The translations under genes were made by a program, and so were the position numbers. The notes beneath the pieces are model-generated. The model was not told the DNA's origin. It searched no databases and worked only from the letters and a program-made list of their open reading frames with translations. A stretch of DNA of 64,000 nucleotides from an uncultured Tateyamaria sp. (GTDB taxonomy: Bacteria; Pseudomonadota; Alphaproteobacteria; Rhodobacterales; Rhodobacteraceae), in assembly GCF_947487805.1 (NCBI RefSeq), contig NZ_CANKXW010000002.1, positions 496,001-560,000 on the forward strand, in the 5' to 3' direction. Position 1 is the stretch's first letter. The number at the start of each line of letters is the position of its first letter. This document shows positions 38,794-47,490 of this stretch, in pieces.

Positions 38794-41700
38794 TCAAACC
38801 ACCGGGTTCGGATCGGTGATCCTGAACAACGGGATCGCGTAGAGCACGCCGTTCCAGCGCAGCTCGGCCAGCAGGTCCGCACTTGGCAGGATGATTGACC
38901 CGGTCCCCGTCAGGTTGGTCCCGTCGCTTTGGTCACGTAGCCCGTTGATGCCATCCCGTGGACCCATCGCCAGCTCCCCCTCCTGGCGGGCTTGGGCATT
39001 GTAGCCCATGGACAACACACCATCCAAAGTGCCGTCGGAAACATCAGACATCGCGCCCAGGAAAGTGCTGTACCGGCTGGTCGTGACAGTGCGCCCTGCC
39101 CCCCAGCCGACGCCGGTCGTGCGGATCGCCGCGTCCAAGGCGTCCGCCAGTGCGAAACCGCCGATGCCTGTGATCCGGCTGTCCGCGGCGAAACCGTGCG
39201 CGCGGCCCGCATTGAACCCCATGAACACGTGCGACAGCGGCGCGCTGTCGTTCACCTTGCCGTTCACGCCGTCCAGCATCTGGGTGCCGTCGAACGACAC
39301 GAACGTGTTCACGCCTTCGAGGTACAGCCCCCATTCCTGCCCGCTGTCGGTCTTGGGACGTGTGAGGATGGTCGCCTCGTTGTTGTCCCAGATCGTCTCG
39401 ACGCAGTCGCGCAGGTGGTAGGCCGCCGCCGGGGTATTGTCGCCAGCATCGAACACCCGGTTCAAACCCAGCATCAACCGTTCGCAATTGTCGGCCCACA
39501 GCGCCCGCTGACCGGGCCGGTTGAACAGATTGGCATGCAGGCTGACATAGGCCGCCTGGGACAGGATCACTGCATCCGCCAAGGGCGCATCGAACACGTT
39601 CCGCGCGATCTCGATCAGCTGAGGCCGCAACAGGTCGTTGACCGTGCTGCCCAGCCGCGTCGGCTGCACAACGATGCTCGATGCCGGATAGTCACCGGCC
39701 ACGGCCTTGCCCTCGCCACCACTGAACGTATTGCCTGTCGCGATCACGCGCGACTTGAAGGCGACGTCGCCGTCATCGAGGTCCGGATCCCCGGCTTGAA
39801 GTCGCAGCCCCCGTTCGGTGTTCGGCCCGGCGATGGACACGTTCGAGCTCCAGGAGGCGTTCGCCGAGATGTTGCGGTGCCAATAGTTGATCGTGCAGTT
39901 CTCGGCGGTGTTCAGATAGAACAGTGCGTCGCGGCTTTCGCCCGTGAACATGATGCCCGATTTATAGCCCGCGCACTGGTTGCTGAAAGCGATGATCTTC
40001 TCGCACTGCTCGAACTGGATGAAGTTCCGCTGCAAGGAGCCTTGCATCCCCCAGTTGCCCGAAAACGTCACGAAATCCGCATGGGCCGCACCAAAGCAGT
40101 TGCCCGGCTCTGTGGAATAGTCGAGGCAACCGGTGACCGCAAAGTTCACATTGGGATTGTCCTCCGGTGCGATGCCGAAAGTCGGGGAATAGATGCACGC
40201 GTTGGCCTGGGCAAAGTGGAGCTGGCAATCCGCGCCGATCAGATCCTCGACACCGCAGTCCGTGGTGCCAAGCGCGAGGATGGATGTCGCGATGTTGTTC
40301 TCATGGTCCTGGAACGAGGTGACCAGCTGGCCGAGCACTTTGTCGCTCTTGAGGCCCTCGGTGAGCTCAATCTCGACCTCCCAGACACCGTTGACCTGCT
40401 GCGCCACGGCGTCTTCGGCCAGCGTGTAGATCTCGGAATAGTCGACGGCCTTCACGTAGTTGCTGTCGGTGTGGAAGGCGAACTGATAGCCCTTGAGCAG
40501 CGTGTTGGCGCTGGAGGTGAGCTGGGCCGCGCGCAGCACGAGGCGGTTTTCACCTTCGTTATAGGCCTGCTTCAGCACCATCCGGTTGCGCGGCTGCTTG
40601 ACAAAGAACGTCTGCTCAGCCTCCACCGCAACGCCCAAAGGCGCGTCCAGATCAAAGGCACCAGCCCCTGCGGCCAGGGTCACATCCTGCTGGATGATAC
40701 GGCGGTAGAGGACGCCCGCCACGCGCCATTCCAGCGCGTCACCGGCCAGAACAAAGCCCTCGCCCAACCCCTCGAGCGGCACGGTTTGGGCGGTCGCGGG
40801 CAATGCCGCGGTGATGTCGCCCGCAGTGCTGCCGGAGCTGATACCGCCAGAGGTGAAGAAGCTGTTATAGGCACCCGCCTCGGGCCGGTTGCCATGATAG
40901 GTCATGTTGCGCAGCCACGCATTGTGAACGCCAGGCTGGAAATACACACCGGGCCGCGCATTCGGTCCCTGCTTCAGGACCGCGGACTTGTCCGCACCAA
41001 TCAGTTCAAACCCTGACACGGGCATCAGGGTCTCATCAAAGGTGTAGCTTTCCCGGCTGCGCAACATCACCTGCGCCATACCGGACGCCAGCGCAGCCTT
41101 CACCGCTGCTGTTCCGTGTTGAAGGTCGGTGAGGTCTTTGCCCTGGCCAAAGTGGTCGACATAGACCGGCGTCATCGGAGCCGCACCCGGCAGTCCCGGC
41201 ACGGTCGTGTTCTGACGCTGGACCGTGAACTTCAGGCCCATGACCTCGAAGGGACGGCCGTCATCCGGATTGCTGTTGGTGATCCATTCAAGGGCCTTTT
41301 CAAAGCTCGTAAAACCACCTGCATCAGGCCCGACAGCTTTCAACGCGCCACGCGCGATTGGCAGCGCTTCGCACCGCCGGACACACAAGCCGGGGTTCGC
41401 TCCAAAGCTGCGCACAGCGGGGGCGTAATACCGCGCAGCGCCCGGCAGGATCACGTTGACGGAGGGAAAGGCCGCACGTGATACCTGTGCATACCAGCTG
41501 CCCGTCCGACCCACATCGTCCAGGTCATCGAAGCTATGCACCTCGATAAACCCGTCCGCTCCGGCCAGCTGGGTGCCGTCGGATCCAAAGCAGACCACAC
41601 CGAACGTGACGCCGTCGCCAGCGGGATCGCTGATCTCGACGGTGCGCTGCACTTCGAACGCCACCTGGTCCACCGCGTCGATCCCGATCGGGATCAGGCT

Positions 41701-42801
41701 GTCCAGCGCCACGACGGCCTCTCCCACGATCCCGATGCCCTTGCCTGCCGCAGACGCAACCACGTCTGCCGCACTGTATTGTGTGCCCCCTGGTGCCAGC
41801 TGATCGCGGAACCGCGTGGGCTGCTGCCCGGGATCGGGCCGCGCGCCAAGCGCATTCTCATCGGCAATCGCGTGCACCTGTTCGTCAAACCCGGCAATCT
41901 CAGATGCAGATCCCGGACCTGTAGAAAGGCGCTGCCAGTTACCTGCAAACGTGTCGGTGGCCGGGGTCGCGATGATGGCGACCAGCATATCGCCCGCAGC
42001 AAAGGCCTGTCCGTCCACCGACCCCGACGCCGCCACATAGAACACGGCACCTTGCGCCGCATTGGCCGGGAACGCCCCTGATGCCGGATCCCACTGGCCC
42101 GCCTGCATCAGTGTGCTGGCCAGCTTGGCCTGATCGTCCGGCGTCATCCATTTGCGCGCCGCTGTCTCGGACACATCATCCGCGTTCGGCGATGCAATCA
42201 AGCGCGCCCAGTTGGCCTCAAACGTGTCTGTGGCGGGTGTTGCGACAAGCGCCAGCACAATGTCACCCGCACGGAACCCGACGCCGTCCACTGAACCGGC
42301 ATCCGTGGCGGTGTACATCGCGCCCGAGCGCGCATTTGCCGGAAAGGCACCGGACGCAGGGCTCCAGGTCCCGGCCTGAGTGGCGGCGGCACCAAGGATC
42401 GCCTCGTCGTCCGGCGTCATCCATTTGCGGTTTGCCGTCTCGGCGACGTCGTCGGCAGAAGGTGCGCTGACCAGCTGCGACCAGTTGCCTGCAAACGTGT
42501 CGGTGGCGGGCGTGGCCACCAGGGCGATGAGGAGGTCACCGGCGGCAAACTGGACGCCGTCCACCGTGCCGCCTGTTGTCGTCACATACGCATCCCCGAC
42601 CTCCGCGCCGGACGGAAACGCACCTGCGGAGGCGTCGAACGCACCCGCACCCGCCACATAGCCCTGCAGCGCGGATTGGGAGACCACCTGTGCGATGAGA
42701 TCTGACGCGGATTGCCGTACGAGACTGCCGTCCCGATGGCCCATCACATCGTCAAGAAGAGCGGCTTGCGGCAAGCCGTCGGTGGTCATGTTTCCTGCCA
42801 T
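38794..42801 (-). CDS. Phage tail fibre/spike protein with N-terminal repeats and beta-helix
   Basis: A 1335-residue protein, the last gene of the tail module. Residues 58-292 hold three related units of about 90 residues (SGAFPxxA, VDGxxFxAGD, ATPATDTFxxNW, then RKWMTPDD). A middle region leads to a right-handed beta-helix or pectate-lyase-like part (about 540-1200) with many Asn-rich turns (YHGNRPEAGAYNSFF, FSNQCAGYKSGIMF). It probably mediates host attachment and perhaps surface glycan cleavage. The C-terminus (GILVDx-like RWNGVLYAIPLF) resembles small fibre tips. No chaperone gene is next to it. Confidence 0.8.
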   Translation of the reverse strand: MAGNMTTDGLPQAALLDDVMGHRDGSLVRQSASDLIAQVVSQSALQGYVAGAGAFDASAGAFPSGAEVGDAYVTTTGGTVDGVQFAAGDLLIALVATPATDTFAGNWSQLVSAPSADDVAETANRKWMTPDDEAILGAAATQAGTWSPASGAFPANARSGAMYTATDAGSVDGVGFRAGDIVLALVATPATDTFEANWARLIASPNADDVSETAARKWMTPDDQAKLASTLMQAGQWDPASGAFPANAAQGAVFYVAASGSVDGQAFAAGDMLVAIIATPATDTFAGNWQRLSTGPGSASEIAGFDEQVHAIADENALGARPDPGQQPTRFRDQLAPGGTQYSAADVVASAAGKGIGIVGEAVVALDSLIPIGIDAVDQVAFEVQRTVEISDPAGDGVTFGVVCFGSDGTQLAGADGFIEVHSFDDLDDVGRTGSWYAQVSRAAFPSVNVILPGAARYYAPAVRSFGANPGLCVRRCEALPIARGALKAVGPDAGGFTSFEKALEWITNSNPDDGRPFEVMGLKFTVQRQNTTVPGLPGAAPMTPVYVDHFGQGKDLTDLQHGTAAVKAALASGMAQVMLRSRESYTFDETLMPVSGFELIGADKSAVLKQGPNARPGVYFQPGVHNAWLRNMTYHGNRPEAGAYNSFFTSGGISSGSTAGDITAALPATAQTVPLEGLGEGFVLAGDALEWRVAGVLYRRIIQQDVTLAAGAGAFDLDAPLGVAVEAEQTFFVKQPRNRMVLKQAYNEGENRLVLRAAQLTSSANTLLKGYQFAFHTDSNYVKAVDYSEIYTLAEDAVAQQVNGVWEVEIELTEGLKSDKVLGQLVTSFQDHENNIATSILALGTTDCGVEDLIGADCQLHFAQANACIYSPTFGIAPEDNPNVNFAVTGCLDYSTEPGNCFGAAHADFVTFSGNWGMQGSLQRNFIQFEQCEKIIAFSNQCAGYKSGIMFTGESRDALFYLNTAENCTINYWHRNISANASWSSNVSIAGPNTERGLRLQAGDPDLDDGDVAFKSRVIATGNTFSGGEGKAVAGDYPASSIVVQPTRLGSTVNDLLRPQLIEIARNVFDAPLADAVILSQAAYVSLHANLFNRPGQRALWADNCERLMLGLNRVFDAGDNTPAAAYHLRDCVETIWDNNEATILTRPKTDSGQEWGLYLEGVNTFVSFDGTQMLDGVNGKVNDSAPLSHVFMGFNAGRAHGFAADSRITGIGGFALADALDAAIRTTGVGWGAGRTVTTSRYSTFLGAMSDVSDGTLDGVLSMGYNAQARQEGELAMGPRDGINGLRDQSDGTNLTGTGSIILPSADLLAELRWNGVLYAIPLFRITDPNPVV
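41926..42630 (-). repeat. Three in-frame coding repeats of about 270 bp in the fibre gene
   Basis: Codons 58-292 of the fibre gene encode three tandem copies of one domain; the shared core is PATDTF and VDG plus AGD. Units one and two are complete (about 90 codons each) and the third is shorter. Copy number could change by recombination and lengthen or shorten the fibre stalk. Confidence 0.6.
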
Positions 42802-42810
42802 GTCGATCCC

Positions 42811-45800
42811 TCAGTAAATCAGGGTCGAAAATGGTCCTTCCAGCGTGCCCAAAACGCCCGAAACGTTGCGCGGCGCGACGTAGTAATCCTGCATCCCCAA
42901 CGGGGCACTCAGCGTGGTCTGCTCAACGACAAATATGTCGTCGACACTGCCGTCGAAATCCGCCGTCTTCGTGATCCGGAAATCGGTGTTTCCGGTCTGG
43001 GCGATGATGGTCAGACTGTGCGTGCCGTTGGCATCCACATCCTGACCGGCGATGGTGGTGCCCCCGAACAGTTTGGGGATCAGGCGTCCTGCCGTCAGGC
43101 CGGACACGGTCAGGGTGATGCGATAGGTCTTGCCAGCGGTCAGGGGTGCGGCATGGTCGAGGTTGCTGGCGGTGCCTGCCGTAGCACTCGCCGCGCCGCT
43201 TGCGATCGACCAACCAGCGCCCGTGCTCCAGCCACCGGCCCCGTCCGCAAAATTACCGTTGTCGAGGATATTGGTGCGGGTCAGATCGCCGTCGGTGATG
43301 ACCACCGATTGCCCCGGTGTGACCGTTGTGTCCCTACCCGTCTGATCCGTGTCGGGATCAGGCGTGTCGCCTGCCGCGACCCGGAACAGTGCCACGCTGT
43401 CGATGCTGTCGTCAGCGGGCACGGCGACGGTGACCACCGCGGCACCGGGCTGGTTGGTGACAAGGATGGTCGACGGGTCGAGGTCACCGGCCAGCGCGGT
43501 GTCGCCCAGACCCACGATGTGCGACACGCGTGCGCCGGTCGTCTCGATCCCGCCTTCGGAGATGGCATAAACCTCGATCTCGATCTCGTCGCCGAGGCTG
43601 TAGCCGCTCAGCTCGCCGCCGCCCGACGCCGGTTCGATCGGCGAGTTCACGAAGCTGGTTGTACTGGCGAGACGGTGGCGCACGCCGAGCATGGTCTCAC
43701 CCAGGGTGGGCCCGCCTTCGGCCACCTCCACCAGCACCGTGTCGACGGTTCCAGGCGTGCCGCTGTCGGGGAAGTCCAGCCAGTTCGAAAAGACGCTCAC
43801 AATGCGCGGAACTGGCGGTGCCTGATCGGCCATGGTGATCGGAACGCCCACATCGTAAATCCACTCGGGCGGCACGTCCGCGTCTGTTTGCGTGTCGATC
43901 TCCGGCGCATCGGCAACCAGCGTGTATCGCGCGCCAAAGTCCTCCAGCGCCTCGATGCCGAAGACGCGCATCATGCGGGTCTCGGACCCGAGCACGCCGA
44001 TGATCACGTGATCACCTGGGCGTGGCCGGGCGGATGGATTGCTCAGCCCGACCAAAAGGGCTCCGGCGCTCGGCGGTACCAGTTCCTCGACCACGGACAG
44101 ACCCACCGTGTCGCTTTCATTCTCGAACACCCGGAACCGCATTCCATAGGTCACGCCCTCTTCAAAAATGGGCTGGCTCTGCAGCGCAACGAGGTCACCG
44201 ACCACGTCCTCCACACGCGTGACGTGGGTGGCCGTGCTCAGGCTCCGGATCGGCACAGCGGCCTTGTCGCCCCGTTCGGCGAGGCGGACCGGGCCGGTTT
44301 GGTTGACGAAATACCGGGACGCGCGCGCGTCCTCTTCGTACTGGGCGCGCCGCCCTTCGGTCCAGATCTCGTCGGGGTGCGTCTTGCCGGGCAGGAGCAA
44401 CTCCTCGGTGATCCGGATGTCACCGGTGTGACCCGGCCATGGGATGATACGTTCGGCGGGCCGGTATTCGTTGGTCTCATCGAGAAACGGCACACGAAAC
44501 GCGTCTGGCCTGCGCACAAAGCTGCGCGACCAGGCAATACCGCCCCCGTTGACCGCGCTCAGCTCGAAGTCGACGGCGCGTGGGCGATCAATGAACACGG
44601 TCCACTTGCGACCGTCATGGCGCGGCATGGCCCGCCCGGCGCGCGCGCATGCCCTGAGGAGGTTCCCGAACTTCTCCAGTTCGGTATGCGCCCTGTTGTA
44701 TTCAAAACCACGCGCGACACAGAAGTCGTGCCAGTCCTGCATCGCCTCCCAGTCGATCTCGCTGTCGCTCACCGGGTACGGGTTCAATTCACCCTTCAAC
44801 AGGTCGACAAAGGCCGCCGCTGGATTGCGTGTGAGGCCCACCGCCCAATCCGTTCCGTTCCAGTCCTCGGCATAGCGTTCGACCAGCGCGTTCACGCCGT
44901 CCAGAGGGCCGTTGAGCTGTGCCGTGGCCTTCACGCGGATCGACAGCAGGGTCAGGGGCTTGCCGAGGTTGATCGGGTATTCGGGACGCAGCGACTGGAT
45001 CGCCGCGATATAGCTGCGATCAGCGACGCGCAACGTTAGGCTTTCCGGCGTGAGCCGTGTCACGCGCACCTCGTATCGGTCGCGCGTCGGCAGTTCCCAC
45101 AGATAGGCCCGATATTGCGGATCCCGGCTGCGCCCAAGGATGTTGCGCTCAAAGACCACGGTCCAGTCGGTATCGCCCACAAGGCGGTGCTCGATGCGGA
45201 TGCCTGTTTCCTGCCCCGACAGGCTTTCGTCATCGAGAACGCGGTAAAGCCCTTGGGGCCAGCTCCAGATGATCCGGACCCATTTGGTCCGTGGCGCGGT
45301 GATGAAGACCGACGGTGTCTCTTCAGCGGCGGCCCCGGCGATCACGGCTCCCAGATCATCGCGGGGAAAAGGCCGGATCATCTCCACGCCTTGCGCGCTG
45401 GTCAACACCTGGCTGGAATAGAGTGTCACGGGATCGTCGGTGGGCCAGCCTTCGCGCACCTCAAAATCCACCTCATCGAAATCCGTCAACGGACGGTCAC
45501 CGATCCGGATATCCGACACCTTCAACGGGCCGTGGCCAAAGGTGAAGAGCGACCGGTAATACTGCTGATTGCTGACGGTTTCGACATAGCTTTGCGCCGC
45601 CAGGTACGGGGCCATGCGGATCCGCCCGCAAACATAAGGCACCGCTTCGCCGGGGCGCGCCTCGTTCTGCCATCCCGAGATCGCATAGCCGGGCAGCGCC
45701 GCGGTCTGGGTGCGCACAGGCGGGCGTTCGGGCGGGATCAGCGCATTGACGAGGGATGTGCCGAGCAACTGCAGCCCGAAGCCAACGAGGGACGTTCCCA

Positions 45801-46152
45801 ATGGGCCAGCAATACCAAGCGCACCAGCGATAGGCCCCGCCCATGCCACCGCCGCAACTGCCACCAACGCCAGCAAGACACCCCGTACAAGGTCGCGGCC
45901 CGGCACCATAAGGATCAGCACCTGCGCCCCTGGTCGCGGGCGCACAAACCGCCATTGCGCCGCTGGAATGGACGTCTCGCCGCCTGCGCCGCGCACGATC
46001 ACGCGGACCTGATCGTACTCCTCTGCCGCCATGCCGGGGAGCGCCTGACGGACAATCTCCAGAAGTGTCAGACCGGCCTCAACCTCGAGGGTCGCAGGCC
46101 CATCGGGCGCGGCCAAAGCATGGCCTGTCGCCACGGGGATCAGTTGGGTCAT
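42811..46152 (-). CDS. Phage tail tip protein (host specificity protein J-like)
   Basis: A 1113-residue tail tip protein. The N-terminal part (to about residue 90) is ubiquitin-like with IPVATGHALAAPDGPATLEV. A hydrophobic stretch follows (VLLALVAVAAVAWAGPIAGA, about 95-150), as in many J-like proteins, then the conserved tail region with GEAVPYVCGRIRMAP and SLFTFGHGPLKVSDIRIGD. The C-terminal third holds fibronectin-like and carbohydrate-binding-like strands. The ATG at 46152 overlaps the NlpC gene stop (ATGA); an upstream open frame to 46482 covers the NlpC gene and is not real. Confidence 0.85.
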   Translation of the reverse strand: MTQLIPVATGHALAAPDGPATLEVEAGLTLLEIVRQALPGMAAEEYDQVRVIVRGAGGETSIPAAQWRFVRPRPGAQVLILMVPGRDLVRGVLLALVAVAAVAWAGPIAGALGIAGPLGTSLVGFGLQLLGTSLVNALIPPERPPVRTQTAALPGYAISGWQNEARPGEAVPYVCGRIRMAPYLAAQSYVETVSNQQYYRSLFTFGHGPLKVSDIRIGDRPLTDFDEVDFEVREGWPTDDPVTLYSSQVLTSAQGVEMIRPFPRDDLGAVIAGAAAEETPSVFITAPRTKWVRIIWSWPQGLYRVLDDESLSGQETGIRIEHRLVGDTDWTVVFERNILGRSRDPQYRAYLWELPTRDRYEVRVTRLTPESLTLRVADRSYIAAIQSLRPEYPINLGKPLTLLSIRVKATAQLNGPLDGVNALVERYAEDWNGTDWAVGLTRNPAAAFVDLLKGELNPYPVSDSEIDWEAMQDWHDFCVARGFEYNRAHTELEKFGNLLRACARAGRAMPRHDGRKWTVFIDRPRAVDFELSAVNGGGIAWSRSFVRRPDAFRVPFLDETNEYRPAERIIPWPGHTGDIRITEELLLPGKTHPDEIWTEGRRAQYEEDARASRYFVNQTGPVRLAERGDKAAVPIRSLSTATHVTRVEDVVGDLVALQSQPIFEEGVTYGMRFRVFENESDTVGLSVVEELVPPSAGALLVGLSNPSARPRPGDHVIIGVLGSETRMMRVFGIEALEDFGARYTLVADAPEIDTQTDADVPPEWIYDVGVPITMADQAPPVPRIVSVFSNWLDFPDSGTPGTVDTVLVEVAEGGPTLGETMLGVRHRLASTTSFVNSPIEPASGGGELSGYSLGDEIEIEVYAISEGGIETTGARVSHIVGLGDTALAGDLDPSTILVTNQPGAAVVTVAVPADDSIDSVALFRVAAGDTPDPDTDQTGRDTTVTPGQSVVITDGDLTRTNILDNGNFADGAGGWSTGAGWSIASGAASATAGTASNLDHAAPLTAGKTYRITLTVSGLTAGRLIPKLFGGTTIAGQDVDANGTHSLTIIAQTGNTDFRITKTADFDGSVDDIFVVEQTTLSAPLGMQDYYVAPRNVSGVLGTLEGPFSTLIY

Positions 46153-46550
46153 GGGGCCTCCACATGGCGGTAGTGGCCCAGCAACCGGCACCGCCATACC
46201 GGATCCGAATACAGGGTCAGACGCACAGACCCGCCGGTGACATGGAGAAAGTGCTGCGCGTCGACCGTCACGCCCACATGGCTGGCATAGCGCCCGGTCC
46301 GAAACAGCGGCACCGTGAACCACCCTGGCCCCGGCACTTCGATCCAGTCGTGACGACGCACGTCCGAAGACAGCAGCGCGTCCAACTCCCCCAGCGCATT
46401 GGTCGATCGGTAATCGTCGGAATGGCAGGGCAGATCGATCCCAAGCTCGTTGGCGTGCACCAGCCACACGAGGCCCCAGCAATCGAGCCCGCGCCGGTCT
46501 CGCCCGTGGGCCTTTTCGGGGATGCCGATATAGTCGTCTGACCAGCTCAC
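46149..46550 (-). CDS. NlpC/P60 family tail peptidase
   Basis: A 133-residue cysteine peptidase. The catalytic triad is visible as Cys24 (LDCWGLVW), His91 (ASHVGV) and His103 (HFLHV). Such enzymes sit at the tail tip of long-tailed phages and GTAs and open peptidoglycan during DNA entry. It is coupled to both neighbours by ATGA overlaps. Confidence 0.9.
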   Translation of the reverse strand: MSWSDDYIGIPEKAHGRDRRGLDCWGLVWLVHANELGIDLPCHSDDYRSTNALGELDALLSSDVRRHDWIEVPGPGWFTVPLFRTGRYASHVGVTVDAQHFLHVTGGSVRLTLYSDPVWRCRLLGHYRHVEAP

Positions 46551-47071
46551 GATATCAGCCCCGGAAAGCGCTCTCGCGTGAACCGCTCATAGGGTGCCAG
46601 TTCGTCTTCGATCGCGTGGCGCGAAAAGGAGATGGAGATCTCGCCCTCATCCGCTTCGACACTGGTGCAGTCCAGCCCGAAATACTCGATCTCAGGCACG
46701 TCCGGTGAGCTTGCCATGACCACCGCCATGTTGAGCTGCGCCGGTGTGGTGATCGCCTCCAGCGCCTCGGCAAGGCGGCTGTCCGTGTTGTAGATGATCA
46801 GGCGGGTCTGCGCCGGTGTATTGTCCTCTTCGCCCGGCAGTTCCGCATTCACGATGACGAACAGAAACGGCTCCGCCACGGTGTCCGCACCATTCCATTC
46901 CGACCGGGTGCCATAGGCCAACGGGTCTGCCGAGATCCGTTCGGTGGGATCCGTCGAGATGCGCACCGGCGCATCGAGGTCCGGGTGCGAAATCTCGAAC
47001 AGAACGATCTCCACATCCTCCGAGTGTTCTGCATCCACATGGGTCCGAGCATTGAGCGACAGCACCTTCAT
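46547..47071 (-). CDS. DUF1833 family phage tail protein
   Basis: A 174-residue protein with the DUF1833 layout: EIVLFEISHPDLDAPVRIS, a central FVIVNAELPGEEDNTP, and the C-terminal SISFSRHAIEDELAPYERF with RFPGL. Members lie between tape measure and tail tip genes and probably form part of the distal tail. It overlaps both neighbours by four bases. Confidence 0.75.
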   Translation of the reverse strand: MKVLSLNARTHVDAEHSEDVEIVLFEISHPDLDAPVRISTDPTERISADPLAYGTRSEWNGADTVAEPFLFVIVNAELPGEEDNTPAQTRLIIYNTDSRLAEALEAITTPAQLNMAVVMASSPDVPEIEYFGLDCTSVEADEGEISISFSRHAIEDELAPYERFTRERFPGLIS

Positions 47072-47490
47072 GGCAGCTTCCAGACCGAAAAGGTGACCGT
47101 GATGGTCTGGCCGCGCAACGTCTCGCGGGGCATGTCATCTCCGATCAGGCACAGCATCTGCGCCGCGGCACACAAGGGTTTGCCGTCGGGCCGCAGGATC
47201 GACACGCCCTGGGGTGTATCCAGTGGCCAGCCATCCGACAGCGTGTCCGGCATCCAGAACGGCAAAGTGCCATCCGCCAGCAAGCCTTCGAAAAACGCAT
47301 CGAATATCTGCTTGCCGTGCCGATCGAGGACAACGGTCAAATTCTCCTGCGTTGCACCCTGGCTTGTGCGCCGTCTGTACGCGGGCAAGCCGGTATCATT
47401 GCTCAGGCGACGCCGGTTGTCCTGGCGCTGCGCCTGGAACTGTGCCCTCGCCGGGGGCGGCAAGCTGTCCGGCCACACAGGCAGTGTCAT
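47068..47490 (-). CDS. Phage minor tail protein, unnamed
   Basis: A 140-residue protein I cannot place in a named family. A basic Gln/Arg-rich N-terminus (LPPPARAQFQAQRQDNRRR) is followed by a beta-rich part with FFEGLLADGTLPFWMPD and ITVTFSVWKLP. Its place between the tape measure gene and the DUF1833 gene marks it as a distal tail or hub component. Confidence 0.65.
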   Translation of the reverse strand: MTLPVWPDSLPPPARAQFQAQRQDNRRRLSNDTGLPAYRRRTSQGATQENLTVVLDRHGKQIFDAFFEGLLADGTLPFWMPDTLSDGWPLDTPQGVSILRPDGKPLCAAAQMLCLIGDDMPRETLRGQTITVTFSVWKLP

